Shown: positions 47,019-55,982, counted from the first letter of the stretch. The stretch: DNA of 64,000 nucleotides from an uncultured Clostridia bacterium (GCA_934501535.1 CAKSUM010000013.1:24299-88298); one strand, 5' to 3'. Made by a program: numbers and translations. Notes: generated from the sequence alone by a model not told the origin.

Positions 47019-47040
47019 ATGTTATTACATAAATTTCCCG

Positions 47041-47076
47041 GCGCGAAAATACCGAATTTTAATTTTGCGCGGCTTT
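47041..47076 (+). terminator. Probable terminator after the C39-like gene
   Basis: GCGC-AAAAT (47041-47050, one bulged G) pairs with ATTTTGCGC (47062-47070), followed by GGCTTTTG. Confidence 0.55.
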
Positions 47077-47125
47077 TGCACGTTGGGACGTGCCGCCTGT
47101 GCGACGGCAGAAGGGAGAGATTTTA

Positions 47126-47533
47126 ATGACATACGAAAAATCATGCGGAGCGGTTATTTATCGGATTAACAACGGTAATGTCGAGTATCTTTTGGTTCTG
47201 AACAAAAAGAAAAACGCAAAAGGACACTGGGGATTTCCGAAAGGTCACCGCGAGGGTGATGAAAATGAATATGAAACAGCTGTGCGCGAAATTAAGGAGG
47301 AAACAGGACTGAGCGTTGTGTTTTCGGGCGGTGCGCGTGTTGTTTCGACCTATTCGCCCAAGGACGGCGTCACAAAGGACGCGGTGTATTTTATGGCGAC
47401 CGTGCGCAATGACGCGGAGATAACTCTGCAAAAATCCGAGCTGGCGGAATTTCGCTGGTGCAGCAGGGCAGAGGCGGAAAAGCTGCTTACGTTTGACGCG
47501 CCCGTTTTGCAAAAGCTCGAAAGGCTGATGTAA
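47126..47533 (+). CDS. Nudix hydrolase, Ap4A-hydrolase-like
   Basis: Hydrolase of nucleoside diphosphate-linked compounds, 135 residues. The Nudix box is complete: G-H-R-E-G-D-E-N-E then A-V-R-E-I-K-E-E-T-G-L, within residues about 40-62. The N-terminal S-C-G-A-V-I-Y and F-P-K-G-H fit bis(5'-nucleosyl)-tetraphosphatases, which remove stress-related dinucleotides. ATG 47126 with AAGGGAGAG is chosen; the longer frame has no start of quality. Confidence 0.88.
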   Translation: MTYEKSCGAVIYRINNGNVEYLLVLNKKKNAKGHWGFPKGHREGDENEYETAVREIKEETGLSVVFSGGARVVSTYSPKDGVTKDAVYFMATVRNDAEITLQKSELAEFRWCSRAEAEKLLTFDAPVLQKLERLM

Positions 47534-47575
47534 ATAAATATTATAATTGAAGAAGTTAAGGGGACGTTATTTATT

Positions 47576-48967
47576 ATGATATTTAAACATGAGGAATTAC
47601 GGAATAAAACAGACGGATATTACGTTATAGGTAAAGAAGTCTCAGCAGAGACGAATGCGGTTTTGGACAGGCAGGTTCTGAAAGAACTTTGGACCGGGTA
47701 TGCATTTCGTTGCTCAGAGATTGAATTTAAGCACACAGACGAGTGCTGTTTTTGCATCGGCAGCCCCCAAAAAATCATGTGCGGTGAGCTCGCTTATTCG
47801 ATAAACGTTGATAAGAATGGGATTTTTCTGGCGGCAAAAAATGAAAGAAACCTCATATATGCATATATGACGCTTTTGGATCTTATGCGAATGTCCGACA
47901 GCGGTGAGGTGCAAATCGATTACTGTGAAATACGCGAAAATCCGCTTATAGAAAGAAGAATGATACATTTCTGCGTGTTTCCCGATTCACAAATTTGGGA
48001 AATTGAACGCTTTGTAAGACTGTGCGGTGCACTTAAATATACTCATATTATAATCGAGTTCTGGGGAATGTTGAAATATGACTGTTTGAAGGAGCTTTCA
48101 TGGGAACACGGATTATCAAAAGATGAAATAAGACCGATTATAAAGGAAGCAAATGACATGGGAATGGAGGTTATTCCTATGTTTAATCATTGGGGTCATG
48201 CCTCGCAGAGCCGTGTAAAGCATGGAAAGCATGTGGTGCTGAATCATAATCCGAAACTTCAGTATTTATTCAGTGATGACGGCTGGCGCTGGAATATTAA
48301 GAATGAAAAAACACGCAAGCTTTTAAGGAACATTCGTGCCGAGCTGATTGAATTGTGCGGGGACGGCGAATATTTTCACATGGGCTGCGACGAGGCTTAC
48401 GGATTTGGGTTTACGGACGAGGAAATGAAAGAGGTGTGTGATTTCATAAACGAAACAGCGGATGAACTTGAGAAAGACAACCGAAAAGCAATAATATGGG
48501 CGGATATGTTGTTATATAATTCTCCGGACTATAATAAAAACAATAAATACACCGCGTTTGCTCCGAATAAAAAATGTGCCGATTTCATGACAGAACACCT
48601 AAACAAAAAAATCATACTTGCGGATTGGCAGTATGACAGTGCGGAGCCCCCGATAGAAACGGCGATTACATTGAAAAATGAAAACTTTAATACATTGCTT
48701 TGCCCATGGGACAGAGGTTTGGAAATCAGTAAAGCGTGCGCACAGACTGTAAAAGAGTATAATTTATACGGAATACTCCATACTACATGGCACACTCTGT
48801 CGGGAGGAAGCTACTACATAGTTAAGATTGCAACCGAAGGCTGGAGTAACTTCCGTGAGGAGAATATACTGTATTTGACAAAGACTGCTGAAGTCTTGAG
48901 AAAAGTATATTTTACGGACGGTGATTATGAAAAATCGGGCTGGGCGGAATATGAAATCGAGGATTAG
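47576..48967 (+). CDS. GH20-like beta-N-acetylhexosaminidase family protein, intracellular
   Basis: Protein of 463 residues. The N-terminal part (about 1-125) resembles the alpha-beta GH20b domain; the catalytic barrel begins near R-R-M-I-H-F. Asp272-Glu273 in H-M-G-C-D-E-A-Y match the GH20 catalytic pair that uses the substrate N-acetyl group. W-G-H-A-S-Q and A-D-W-Q-Y segments are also typical. There is no signal peptide, so it should act on imported amino-sugar oligosaccharides. A purine-rich AAGGGGA lies 12 bases before ATG. A convergent terminator follows. Confidence 0.8.
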   Translation: MIFKHEELRNKTDGYYVIGKEVSAETNAVLDRQVLKELWTGYAFRCSEIEFKHTDECCFCIGSPQKIMCGELAYSINVDKNGIFLAAKNERNLIYAYMTLLDLMRMSDSGEVQIDYCEIRENPLIERRMIHFCVFPDSQIWEIERFVRLCGALKYTHIIIEFWGMLKYDCLKELSWEHGLSKDEIRPIIKEANDMGMEVIPMFNHWGHASQSRVKHGKHVVLNHNPKLQYLFSDDGWRWNIKNEKTRKLLRNIRAELIELCGDGEYFHMGCDEAYGFGFTDEEMKEVCDFINETADELEKDNRKAIIWADMLLYNSPDYNKNNKYTAFAPNKKCADFMTEHLNKKIILADWQYDSAEPPIETAITLKNENFNTLLCPWDRGLEISKACAQTVKEYNLYGILHTTWHTLSGGSYYIVKIATEGWSNFREENILYLTKTAEVLRKVYFTDGDYEKSGWAEYEIED

Positions 48968-49052
48968 AAATTATAAAATTACCGATTGATTTAACTGTGG
49001 AAAAATGACAAATGACACTATAGTATTTTGTTTTGCGATTAATGAAAAAAAT

Positions 49053-49103
49053 AAAAAGCAGCTTTGAAATATGTGATTACATGTTTCAAAGCTGCTTTTT
49101 TTT
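49053..49103. terminator. Bidirectional terminator after the GH20 gene
   Basis: 17-base arms AAAAAGCAGCTTTGAAA (49053-49069) and complement (49084-49100), then T. Confidence 0.9.
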
Positions 49104-49134
49104 GGTGTGGTGGAATTTTTATGCGCAATCGTGT

Positions 49135-49404
49135 TTACTTTTTCAAAATGTCATACAGCTTAACCAAAGATGCGATTGCCTGTTTTTCGGTGATATTCTG
49201 CTTGGGACGGAAAGCATCGTCTGAGTCATCGAATATTCCGGAAAGCCGCAGGCTTTGTACCGCGCCGAGCGCCCAGGGAGATACCTCCGCATTGTCGGAA
49301 TACGTTACGTCTGTCTTTGCAACCGGCAGCTCGGCGTCTGCATATTCCGCCGTGTGGTACAGCATGATTTTGTCTGTACGAATATTACGGCGCAAAAACG
49401 GCAC
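49135..49404 (-). pseudogene. Remnant of an SLH-domain protein gene
   Basis: About 89 codons without a plausible start. The first possible codon is GTG 49404 with no ribosome binding site, directly after the asnA terminator. The last 55 residues read as one SLH domain (Y-S-D-N-A-E-V-S-P-W-A-L, F-R-P-K-Q-N-I-T-E-K-Q-A-I-A). Ordinary SLH proteins have three such domains and a signal peptide, so this looks like the 3' end of a lost surface-protein gene. No promoter is seen. Confidence 0.65.
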
Positions 49405-49439
49405 AAAAAACGGGCTGTGAAGAAATTTTCACAACCCGT
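49396..49439 (-). terminator. Terminator of asnA
   Basis: ACGGGTTGTGAA (49439-49428) and TTCACAGCCCGT (49421-49410) on the minus strand, with one mismatch, followed by TTTTTTG. It starts 4 bases after the asnA stop. Confidence 0.9.
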
Positions 49440-49443
49440 AGTT

Positions 49444-50451
49444 TTACAGAATATCAATTCCGTGTTTTTTACATTCGTCAAGCATTTCCTGAGGCCATAC
49501 CGATGCCTGAACTTCGCCGACATGCGCTTTATGCAGGAAGTACATGCAAATTCGCGACTGACCTATGCCGCCGCCGATTGTGTACGGCAGCTCGCCGTTT
49601 AAAAGAGCCTGCTGGAACGGCAGTTTTGCGTTTTCCTCCTTGCCGCGGATTTTCAGCTGCGACAGGAGCGCGTCCTCGTCAACGCGTATGCCCATCGATG
49701 ACAGCTCCAGCGCGGTGTCGAGCACCGGATAGTACACGATAATATCGCCGTTTAATGTCCAGTCATCATAGTCCGGCGCACGCCCGTCATGCATAATTCC
49801 CGATTTCAGCACGCCGCCGATTTGCATTAGAAATACTGCGCCCTTATCCTTTGCGATTGCGTATTCGCGTTCTTTCGGGGTCTTGTCCGGATACATGTCC
49901 TCAAGCTCCTGTGTTGTGATAAAGAAAATATCCTCGGGCAGATAAATTTCCGCAAAGTCATATTCCGAGGCAATATAGCGCTCGGTGTGCTTTAATGTGT
50001 TGTAGACAAGGTGAACGGTATCTTTGAGCGTCTGCACATTGCGCTCCGATTTGTCGATGACCTTTTCCCAGTCCCACTGGTCAACATAGACCGAATGAAG
50101 ATTATCGGTATCCTCATCACGGCGGATTGCGTTCATATCGGTATAAAGTCCCTCGTTGTGACCGAAGCCGTAATGCTTCAGTGCAAAACGCTTCCATTTT
50201 GCGAGCGAGTGTACGATTTCATATTCGCCGTCGGTTTCCTTTAAATCGAATGCGACCGGACGCTCTACTCCGTTTAACGTATCGTTTAAGCCGCTGCTTT
50301 TGTTTACAAAAAGCGGTGCGGATACACGCGTAAGGTTTAGTTGGATTGAAAGGTCTTTTTCAAAAAAATCTTTGACTTTTTTTATGGCAAGCTCGGTTTG
50401 TCTGAGCGACAAAAGCGACTTGTAGCCCTCCGGAATAATCAGATTTGTCAT
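49444..50451 (-). CDS. asnA: Aspartate--ammonia ligase (asparagine synthetase A)
   Basis: Makes asparagine from aspartate, ammonia and ATP. 335 residues, normal length, with the class II aminoacyl-tRNA synthetase-like fold: N-L-T-R-V-S-A-P-L-F near residue 46, R-P-V-A-F-D near 71, V-Y-V-D-Q-W-D-W-E near 115 and G-G-G-I-G-Q-S-R near 300. ATG 50451 has AAGAGG upstream; six extra codons in the longer frame lie on that site. It has its own promoter and an internal attenuator-like hairpin before the start codon. Confidence 0.96.
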   Translation of the reverse strand: MTNLIIPEGYKSLLSLRQTELAIKKVKDFFEKDLSIQLNLTRVSAPLFVNKSSGLNDTLNGVERPVAFDLKETDGEYEIVHSLAKWKRFALKHYGFGHNEGLYTDMNAIRRDEDTDNLHSVYVDQWDWEKVIDKSERNVQTLKDTVHLVYNTLKHTERYIASEYDFAEIYLPEDIFFITTQELEDMYPDKTPKEREYAIAKDKGAVFLMQIGGVLKSGIMHDGRAPDYDDWTLNGDIIVYYPVLDTALELSSMGIRVDEDALLSQLKIRGKEENAKLPFQQALLNGELPYTIGGGIGQSRICMYFLHKAHVGEVQASVWPQEMLDECKKHGIDIL

Positions 50452-50478
50452 AATTGTGCCTCTTTTCATAGTTTATCG

Positions 50479-50517
50479 AAAAAACGCAGAACCAAACGGG
50501 TAGGTTCAGCCTGCGTT
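50479..50517 (-). promoter_or_regulatory. Terminator hairpin in the asnA leader (attenuator)
   Basis: On the minus strand AACGCA (50517-50512) pairs with TGCGTT (50488-50483) and GAACC (50507-50503) with GGTTC (50493-50489), with a 4-base bulge, followed by TTTTTT (50484-50479). It stands between the asnA promoter and the start codon at 50451. Transcription must pass it, so premature termination is expected unless something prevents folding. No T-box sequence is present. The controlling signal is unknown. Confidence 0.65.
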
Positions 50518-50535
50518 GTACAAAAATCACCTTAT

Positions 50536-50564
50536 ATTATACAATAAAAATGTATGTATGTCAA
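50536..50564 (-). promoter_or_regulatory. Promoter of asnA
   Basis: On the minus strand TTGACA (50564-50559), 17-base spacer, TATAAT (50541-50536). Confidence 0.9.
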
Positions 50565-50572
50565 TTGTTTTT

Positions 50573-51142
50573 TTAAAAGAACATATGCTCGATAAAAATT
50601 TTCAGACCTATACCTATGAGCACCAGACCGCCGGCGATTTCAGCCTTGCTGCCGAAAAGATTTCCGAACCGGCTGCCGATGTACACGCCTGCCAAGGAAA
50701 TTATAAAAGTAACTATGCCGATGAGCGTCGCCGCAAAAATCAGCGGAACCTCTATTGTCGCAAAGGTCACGCCGACAGCGAGTGCGTCGATGCTGGTAGC
50801 AACAGCAAGCACAAACAGCGTTGCGAATGACAGCGGATTTTTTATTTCCTTTTCTTTTTCTTCTTCTTTTTCGCCTACAGCCTCAATCAGCATTTTTCCG
50901 CCGATAAAGGCAAGAAGAACAAATGCTATCCAATGGTCAAAAGTCTTTATGTAGGAAGCAAATGCGCTTCCCAAAAGGTAGCCGATGCACGGCATTAAGA
51001 ACTGGAAAATTCCGAAGAAAAATGCTATTTTGGCCGCCTCCAAAAAGGTAGGTTTTTTAAGAATAATTCCGTCGGTGACAGACACGGAAAATGCGTCCAT
51101 CGCAAGACCTACGCCGATTAACAGTATTAATATTATATCCAT
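50573..51142 (-). CDS. mntP: Putative manganese efflux pump MntP
   Basis: Membrane protein of 189 residues with six hydrophobic segments arranged as two DUF204 repeats. Each repeat starts with a conserved Asp-Ala motif (A-M-D-A-F-S-V-S near residue 14 and S-I-D-A-L-A-V-G near 116), thought to bind Mn2+. A charged Glu/Lys loop separates the halves. It starts 13 bases after gpsA and ends the five-gene operon. No yybP-ykoY riboswitch is seen before it. Confidence 0.92.
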   Translation of the reverse strand: MDIILILLIGVGLAMDAFSVSVTDGIILKKPTFLEAAKIAFFFGIFQFLMPCIGYLLGSAFASYIKTFDHWIAFVLLAFIGGKMLIEAVGEKEEEKEKEIKNPLSFATLFVLAVATSIDALAVGVTFATIEVPLIFAATLIGIVTFIISLAGVYIGSRFGNLFGSKAEIAGGLVLIGIGLKIFIEHMFF

Positions 51143-51154
51143 TTTTCCTTCTCC

Positions 51155-52147
51155 TTATTTATGCTCCGCGGTTTTGCTGCGCGTCATGAGGTCGGTGACG
51201 GCGTCCTGCGGCTTTTTGCCCTCGAATAATATACGGTAAGCCTCGTCGATTATAGGCATTTCAACCTTATACTTTTTACTTAAATCATATGCGGCGCGCG
51301 CCGTGTTTACGCCTTCAACCACCATGTGAATTTCATCAAGCGTTTCGGCAAGGGTTCGTCCCTGACCGAGCAGAATACCGGCGCGGTGATTTCTTGAATG
51401 CATACTGGTGCAGGTTACAATCAGGTCGCCTATGCCGGAAAGTCCGGCAAACGTTTCACGCTGCGCGCCCATTGCAACGCCCAGACGGCGGATTTCCGCA
51501 CAGCCGCGGGTCATCAGCGCCGCACGCGTATTATCGCCGTAGCCTATTCCGTCGGAAATTCCCGAGCACAGCGCAATTACGTTTTTCAGCGCACCGCCCA
51601 GCTCGACGCCGATTACATCATCCGAGGTATAGACGCGGAAACTTTCGCACATAAATATTTCCTGTATAAACTCCGCTGTTTTTTCATTTTTTGCCGCGAC
51701 CACATTCGTGGTGGGCAGACCGATGCTGACCTCCTCCGCGTGTGACGGGCCGCTCATTACGGCGATTTCCGCCTGCGGAATTTCCTCTGCGTATACTTCG
51801 GAAAGACGCATCAGTGTGCCGTCCTCAAGCCCTTTTGAAAGATTTACGATAACCTGACCACCGGTTACATATTCCGCCAGCTCACGCGCTGTGGTTCTTG
51901 TCGCCGGGCTGGGAACAACCGTGACGATAAGCTGTGCGCCGGTGACGCAGAATTTCATGTCATGCGAGCACACGATTTTGTCGGGAAACGGCTTCCCCGG
52001 CAGAACTTCACGGTTTTCACGGTCGGCGTTTAAGCGGTCTGTTTCCGACTGCTGCCAGCTCCAAAGACAGACATCGTAGCCTTTTTTTGCAAGAAGAATG
52101 GCAACTGCGCAGCCCCAGCTGCCCGAGCCTATAACTGCAATTTTCAT
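51155..52147 (-). CDS. gpsA: Glycerol-3-phosphate dehydrogenase [NAD(P)+]
   Basis: Makes sn-glycerol 3-phosphate for phospholipid synthesis. 330 residues: N-terminal Rossmann motif G-S-G-S-W-G, S-K-G-L-E near residue 107, S-G-P-S-H-A-E-E near 138, the catalytic Lys in L-G-G-A-L-K-N-V-I near 190 and G-D-N-T-R-A-A-L after it. ATG 52147 has GGAG upstream. It follows plsY, whose acyltransferase uses its product. Confidence 0.96.
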   Translation of the reverse strand: MKIAVIGSGSWGCAVAILLAKKGYDVCLWSWQQSETDRLNADRENREVLPGKPFPDKIVCSHDMKFCVTGAQLIVTVVPSPATRTTARELAEYVTGGQVIVNLSKGLEDGTLMRLSEVYAEEIPQAEIAVMSGPSHAEEVSIGLPTTNVVAAKNEKTAEFIQEIFMCESFRVYTSDDVIGVELGGALKNVIALCSGISDGIGYGDNTRAALMTRGCAEIRRLGVAMGAQRETFAGLSGIGDLIVTCTSMHSRNHRAGILLGQGRTLAETLDEIHMVVEGVNTARAAYDLSKKYKVEMPIIDEAYRILFEGKKPQDAVTDLMTRSKTAEHK

Positions 52148-52200
52148 GATAATCTCCAATCCGCCGCATTTGCGGCAATCAATGTTTTCGCGCAGCAGAA

Positions 52201-52923
52201 TTATTGTTCGTCTGCGTTTGTGATTTCCTGTTCCTCCGCCGGCTGTTTCTTGGAAAACAGCTTGTTTTCCGTACCGTTTTTCAGTTTGGAAATGTTGGTA
52301 TGGTGCTTGGCGATAAGCAGCAGCGCGAGTATAAATGCCATGGCGATGTATACCGGATAATCGGCAGGATTTTCGCCGCTTGCTATTATATCAACGAACA
52401 GGATAAACGGGTATATCGCCGCCGCGGTGATTGAACCGAGCGACACATAGCGCGAAACTGCCATAACCAGTATTGCCGCAGCGAGTACGATAAGCCCGAT
52501 TTTCGGGTTAAGCGCGAGAATAACGCCGAGGCTTGTCGCTACGCCCTTGCCGCCGCGAAATCCGAAGAATATCGGAAAATCGTGACCCAATGCGACGAAA
52601 ATGCCTGCTATGTATTTAAGATTGACGGGGAGCAGCAAGCTTGCCGCCGCGGAAGGCGCCACGTTTTTAAAGTACGGCATGAGTATCAGACCGAGCCATG
52701 AAGCCAGCACAACCGCAAGCGTACCTTTCAGCACGTCGCAGATAAGCGTTGCCGCGGCTATGCCCTTGCCGTGAGTTCTGAGCATGTTTGTTGCGCCGGC
52801 GTTGCCCGAGCCGGACGTGCGTATATCCTCACCGTAAATCGCGTTTGACAGGATAATCGACGTATTTATGCTGCCCAAAAGATATGCGGCAAGCGCTGTG
52901 AGTGCGGTAATAATATATAACAT
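52201..52923 (-). CDS. plsY: Acyl-phosphate:glycerol-3-phosphate acyltransferase
   Basis: Membrane enzyme that acylates glycerol 3-phosphate at position 1. 240 residues, about five membrane helices, with G-S-G-N-A-G-A-T-N-M near residue 37 and H-D-F-P-I-F-F-G-F-R-G-G-K-G-V-A-T near 115, the family's catalytic loops. A hydrophilic Glu/Lys-rich tail of about 30 residues is longer than usual. It lies between der and gpsA in one operon. Confidence 0.96.
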   Translation of the reverse strand: MLYIITALTALAAYLLGSINTSIILSNAIYGEDIRTSGSGNAGATNMLRTHGKGIAAATLICDVLKGTLAVVLASWLGLILMPYFKNVAPSAAASLLLPVNLKYIAGIFVALGHDFPIFFGFRGGKGVATSLGVILALNPKIGLIVLAAAILVMAVSRYVSLGSITAAAIYPFILFVDIIASGENPADYPVYIAMAFILALLLIAKHHTNISKLKNGTENKLFSKKQPAEEQEITNADEQ

Positions 52924-52935
52924 TATTTTATCCCC

Positions 52936-54261
52936 CTATTGATTTTTCTGACCTTTTTCACGCAGTATAAAGTGTATGGGTGTGCCGTCAAAGCCGAACG
53001 CTGCGCGGATTTGGTTTTCGATAAAGCGCAGGTACGAATAATGGAACAAATCCTTTGAATTGCAGAAAAGCACAAATGCCGGAGGCTCGGTTGACGCCTG
53101 TGTTCCGTAATATATTCTGAGCCGCTTGCCCTTGTCTGACGGCGGCTGCTGTTTGGACATTGCATCATTTAAAACATCATTGAGCATTCCTGTTGTGATG
53201 CGGCGCTTATGCTGTTCGTTCACAAGCTTGATTTCCTCCAGAAGCTTATCTACGCGCTGCCCTGTTTTCGCCGAAATGAACATAACCGGTGCGTAAGACA
53301 TGAATGCAAATCCCTCGCGCACGCGCATGGTAAAACTTTTCATGGTTTTATCGTCTTTTGCGACGACGTCCCACTTGTTTACGGCAAGAATACACGCCTT
53401 GCCCTTTTCGTGAGCATAGCCGGCAATTTTCGTGTCCTGTTCGGTGACGCCCTCGTTCGCGTCGAGCATGATTACGCAGACATCGCTGCGGTCAACTGCC
53501 GCAAGAGCGCGCACTACGCTGTAATGCTCGATATTTTCGTCGATTTTTTTGCGCTTTCTCATACCGGCGGTATCGATGAACAGATATTTGTCGCCGTTTT
53601 TCTCGAAATGCGAGTCAATCGCGTCGCGCGTTGTGCCGGCAACGTTGGAAACGATAACGCGGTTTTCGCCCAAAATGCGGTTGATAAGACTCGACTTGCC
53701 GGCATTCGGCTTTCCGATAACCGCAACCTTGATTTCATCTTCGTTTTCCGATAAATCGGCGTCGGACGGAAAATGGCTGCAAACCTCGTCCAGAAGGTCG
53801 CCCACGCCCAGTCCGTGCGTTGAGGAAATTGCAATCGGGTCGCCCAGACCGAGATTATAAAATTCGTAAAATTCCATGGGCGGTTCCCCGATGTTGTCTA
53901 CCTTGTTTACTGCAAGAACAATTTCTTTTTTCGCTTTCAGCAGCATGGAGGCGACGTCAAGGTCATTTGCGGTTACGCCGTCGGCAACGTTCACCATGTG
54001 GATTACAACGTCCGCCATATCGATTGCAAGCTCCGCCTGAAGCCGCATCTGCGACAGAATTTCGTCCTTTGAATTAGGCTCAATTCCGCCGGTATCAATC
54101 AGTGTGAAGTGCTTGTCAAGCCAGGACGCGTCGGCGTAAATGCGGTCGCGCGTAACGCCGGGAGTGTCCTCAACTATGCTTATGCGTTCGCCGGCTATTT
54201 TATTAAAAAGCGTCGATTTGCCGACGTTCGGTCTGCCTACTATGGCAACTACAGGTTTCAT
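52936..54261 (-). CDS. der: Ribosome assembly GTPase Der (EngA)
   Basis: Double GTPase needed for 50S subunit maturation, 441 residues. First G domain: G-R-P-N-V-G-K-S-T, D-T-P-G, N-K-V-D. Second: G-K-P-N-A-G-K-S-S, D-T-A-G, N-K-W-D. A C-terminal KH-like domain with P-P-A-F-V-L-F-C-N follows. GGAG precedes ATG 54261. It is 12 bases after the DUF512 gene, a linkage common in Clostridia. Confidence 0.97.
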   Translation of the reverse strand: MKPVVAIVGRPNVGKSTLFNKIAGERISIVEDTPGVTRDRIYADASWLDKHFTLIDTGGIEPNSKDEILSQMRLQAELAIDMADVVIHMVNVADGVTANDLDVASMLLKAKKEIVLAVNKVDNIGEPPMEFYEFYNLGLGDPIAISSTHGLGVGDLLDEVCSHFPSDADLSENEDEIKVAVIGKPNAGKSSLINRILGENRVIVSNVAGTTRDAIDSHFEKNGDKYLFIDTAGMRKRKKIDENIEHYSVVRALAAVDRSDVCVIMLDANEGVTEQDTKIAGYAHEKGKACILAVNKWDVVAKDDKTMKSFTMRVREGFAFMSYAPVMFISAKTGQRVDKLLEEIKLVNEQHKRRITTGMLNDVLNDAMSKQQPPSDKGKRLRIYYGTQASTEPPAFVLFCNSKDLFHYSYLRFIENQIRAAFGFDGTPIHFILREKGQKNQ

Positions 54262-54273
54262 ATCATTTCTCCT

Positions 54274-55596
54274 TTAAAATTTAAGTTCGGTTTTTAAAAT
54301 GTTTTCTATAAATATATATCCGTCATTAGGCGTTGGGGTGACGGGCATGCCGAGCTGCCGCACAAGCTCGCCGAGGGTGATATTATCCAGAAATATGTCC
54401 TCGCCGTCGCGCAGCATGCAGTCGGGAATTAAAAGCTCGTCATATTTCGGCTCGTCTTTCAGCGCGTCGATGATGTCGCCTGCCGTGACCAGCCCCGAAA
54501 CATTCACACCGCCGCCGAAAAAGTTATTTTTTACGGGATAAACCGTGACCGAGAGACCGCTGCATTTTTTGGTAAGCCTGTCGGTCAGCGAGCGAATAAA
54601 ATCGCCGGCAATCTCACCGGTCGCGATGGCGATTTTGCGCGGATATTCCTTCGGCTCGATAAGCTTTATCGCCTCGTCAAATTCCTCCTGCATGGAGGAT
54701 ATAAGCCCGACTCCGTTTTCAATCTGCGGAAAGCCGTCATATTCCTCCGCGGCGGGCAGGGGAAGCCCTGCCTTGATGTAAAACTCGTCCGACGCATAAA
54801 TCATGTTTGTGCCGAATTTGCGTTTGAATTTGCGCTGATATGATTCAATCTGCCGAACCGTTTCAAGCGCGGTTTCGGGCGTGAACGGAGTCAGCGGACA
54901 CAAGCCGTCGCGGTAGCGGGTCAGCCCGACCGGAACGGCGGAGCAGCTCGCCACATACGGGTAAAGCGCCGCCATGTCGGTGATTGTGCGGTCAAGCTCC
55001 GCCTTATCGTTGTAGCCCGGACAGAGCACTATCTGACAGTTCATGTAAATATCGTTTGCGGCAAAGCGTTTCATTATTTCATATATTTTTGCTGCGTTGG
55101 GGTTTTTCAGCATCTTCACGCGCAGCTCCGGATTGGTGGTATGAACCGATATATTTATCGGCGATACATGCATTTTTATCAGCCTGTCGATTTCCTCGTC
55201 CGACATATTCGTGAGAGTGACGTAATTTCCCTGGAGGAAAGACAGGCGTGTATCATCATCCTTGAAATATACCGTTTCGCGCATGCCCTTGGGCAGCTGG
55301 TCGATGAAACAGAAGATACATTTATTCCTGCATGACTGCGCTTCTTTTATCAGCTCCTGACGGAAGTCGATGCCCAAATCCTCATAATCGTTTTCGATGG
55401 CGATTATTTCGGTGCTGCCGTCCTTTTTCAGAATTTCAAGCTCCACCTCCGCGTCTGCGGCGAGGTAGCGGTATTCCAAAATATCGTGGAATTTGTGACC
55501 GTTTATCGAAATCAGCTTGTCCCCTTCTTCTATGCCTGCCTCCTCGGCAAGAGAATTCGGCTCAACGTATGAAATTGTCGTATCCTCTCTCGGCAT
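54274..55596 (-). CDS. DUF512 radical-SAM-like protein with PDZ domain
   Basis: Protein of 440 residues. An N-terminal PDZ domain (about 1-65: Y-V-E-P-N-S-L-A-E-E-A-G, I-N-G-H) is followed by a Cys motif C-R-N-K-C-I-F-C-F near residues 86-94 that can hold a 4Fe-4S cluster. A TIM-barrel-like middle and the DUF512 C-terminal domain complete it. The family is widespread in Clostridia; its reaction is not known, though linkage to der suggests ribosome or RNA metabolism. ATG 55596 follows GGGAGAG; 20 extra codons in the longer frame have no site. First gene of the operon. Confidence 0.9.
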   Translation of the reverse strand: MPREDTTISYVEPNSLAEEAGIEEGDKLISINGHKFHDILEYRYLAADAEVELEILKKDGSTEIIAIENDYEDLGIDFRQELIKEAQSCRNKCIFCFIDQLPKGMRETVYFKDDDTRLSFLQGNYVTLTNMSDEEIDRLIKMHVSPINISVHTTNPELRVKMLKNPNAAKIYEIMKRFAANDIYMNCQIVLCPGYNDKAELDRTITDMAALYPYVASCSAVPVGLTRYRDGLCPLTPFTPETALETVRQIESYQRKFKRKFGTNMIYASDEFYIKAGLPLPAAEEYDGFPQIENGVGLISSMQEEFDEAIKLIEPKEYPRKIAIATGEIAGDFIRSLTDRLTKKCSGLSVTVYPVKNNFFGGGVNVSGLVTAGDIIDALKDEPKYDELLIPDCMLRDGEDIFLDNITLGELVRQLGMPVTPTPNDGYIFIENILKTELKF

Positions 55597-55647
55597 AAAA
55601 TCTCTCCCTTTATTAGGATTTTCGGCAAAAATCCGCCTATTATACCT

Positions 55648-55676
55648 ATTATACACAAAAAAATCCGATTTGTCAA
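55648..55676 (-). promoter_or_regulatory. Promoter of the DUF512-der-plsY-gpsA-mntP operon
   Basis: On the minus strand TTGACA (55676-55671), 17-base spacer, TATAAT (55653-55648), 52 bases before the DUF512 start. Confidence 0.9.
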
Positions 55677-55684
55677 AGATATAC

Positions 55685-55713
55685 TTGAAAAAGGGATATT
55701 TTAGTGCTATACT
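55685..55713 (+). promoter_or_regulatory. Promoter of the DUF1653-DUF5662-MATE operon
   Basis: TTGAAA (55685-55690), 17-base spacer, TATACT (55708-55713). It lies 9 bases from the divergent DUF512 promoter, so the two may interfere. Confidence 0.75.
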
Positions 55714-55739
55714 GATATAATAAAGGAAAGGGAAAAGCG

Positions 55740-55982
55740 GTGATATTTGTGACGGAACCGGGATTTTACAGACATTTTAAAGGGAAAGTATATGAGCTTT
55801 TGGGTGTGGCAAAAAACAGCGAAACGCTTGAAGATACGGCGGTTTACCGTGCGTGTTACGGCGAACGCGGACTTTGGGTGCGCCCACTGTCGATGTGGAA
55901 TGAAGAGGTTTTGCATAACGGAAAACGAGTAAAAAGATTTTCATATATAGGAAAGGCGGAGGACGGAAATGAAAGCAATTAA
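55740..55982 (+). CDS. DUF1653 domain protein
   Basis: Protein of 80 residues filling one DUF1653 domain: Y-R-H-F-K-G-K-V-Y-E-L-L-G-V-A at the start, V-Y-R-A-C-Y-G in the middle and W-V-R-P-L-S-M-W-N-E near residue 50. The domain is common and of unknown function. The start is GTG 55740 after AAAGGAAAGGG; GTG 55749 is an alternative. Its end overlaps the next gene by 14 bases. Confidence 0.85.
   Translation: MIFVTEPGFYRHFKGKVYELLGVAKNSETLEDTAVYRACYGERGLWVRPLSMWNEEVLHNGKRVKRFSYIGKAEDGNESN

Noticed and set aside
50479..50564. Asparagine T-box before asnA
   Set aside because: The leader is about 80 bases and lacks the T-box core sequence.
51143..51160. Mn riboswitch (yybP-ykoY) before mntP
   Set aside because: Only 12 bases separate gpsA and mntP.
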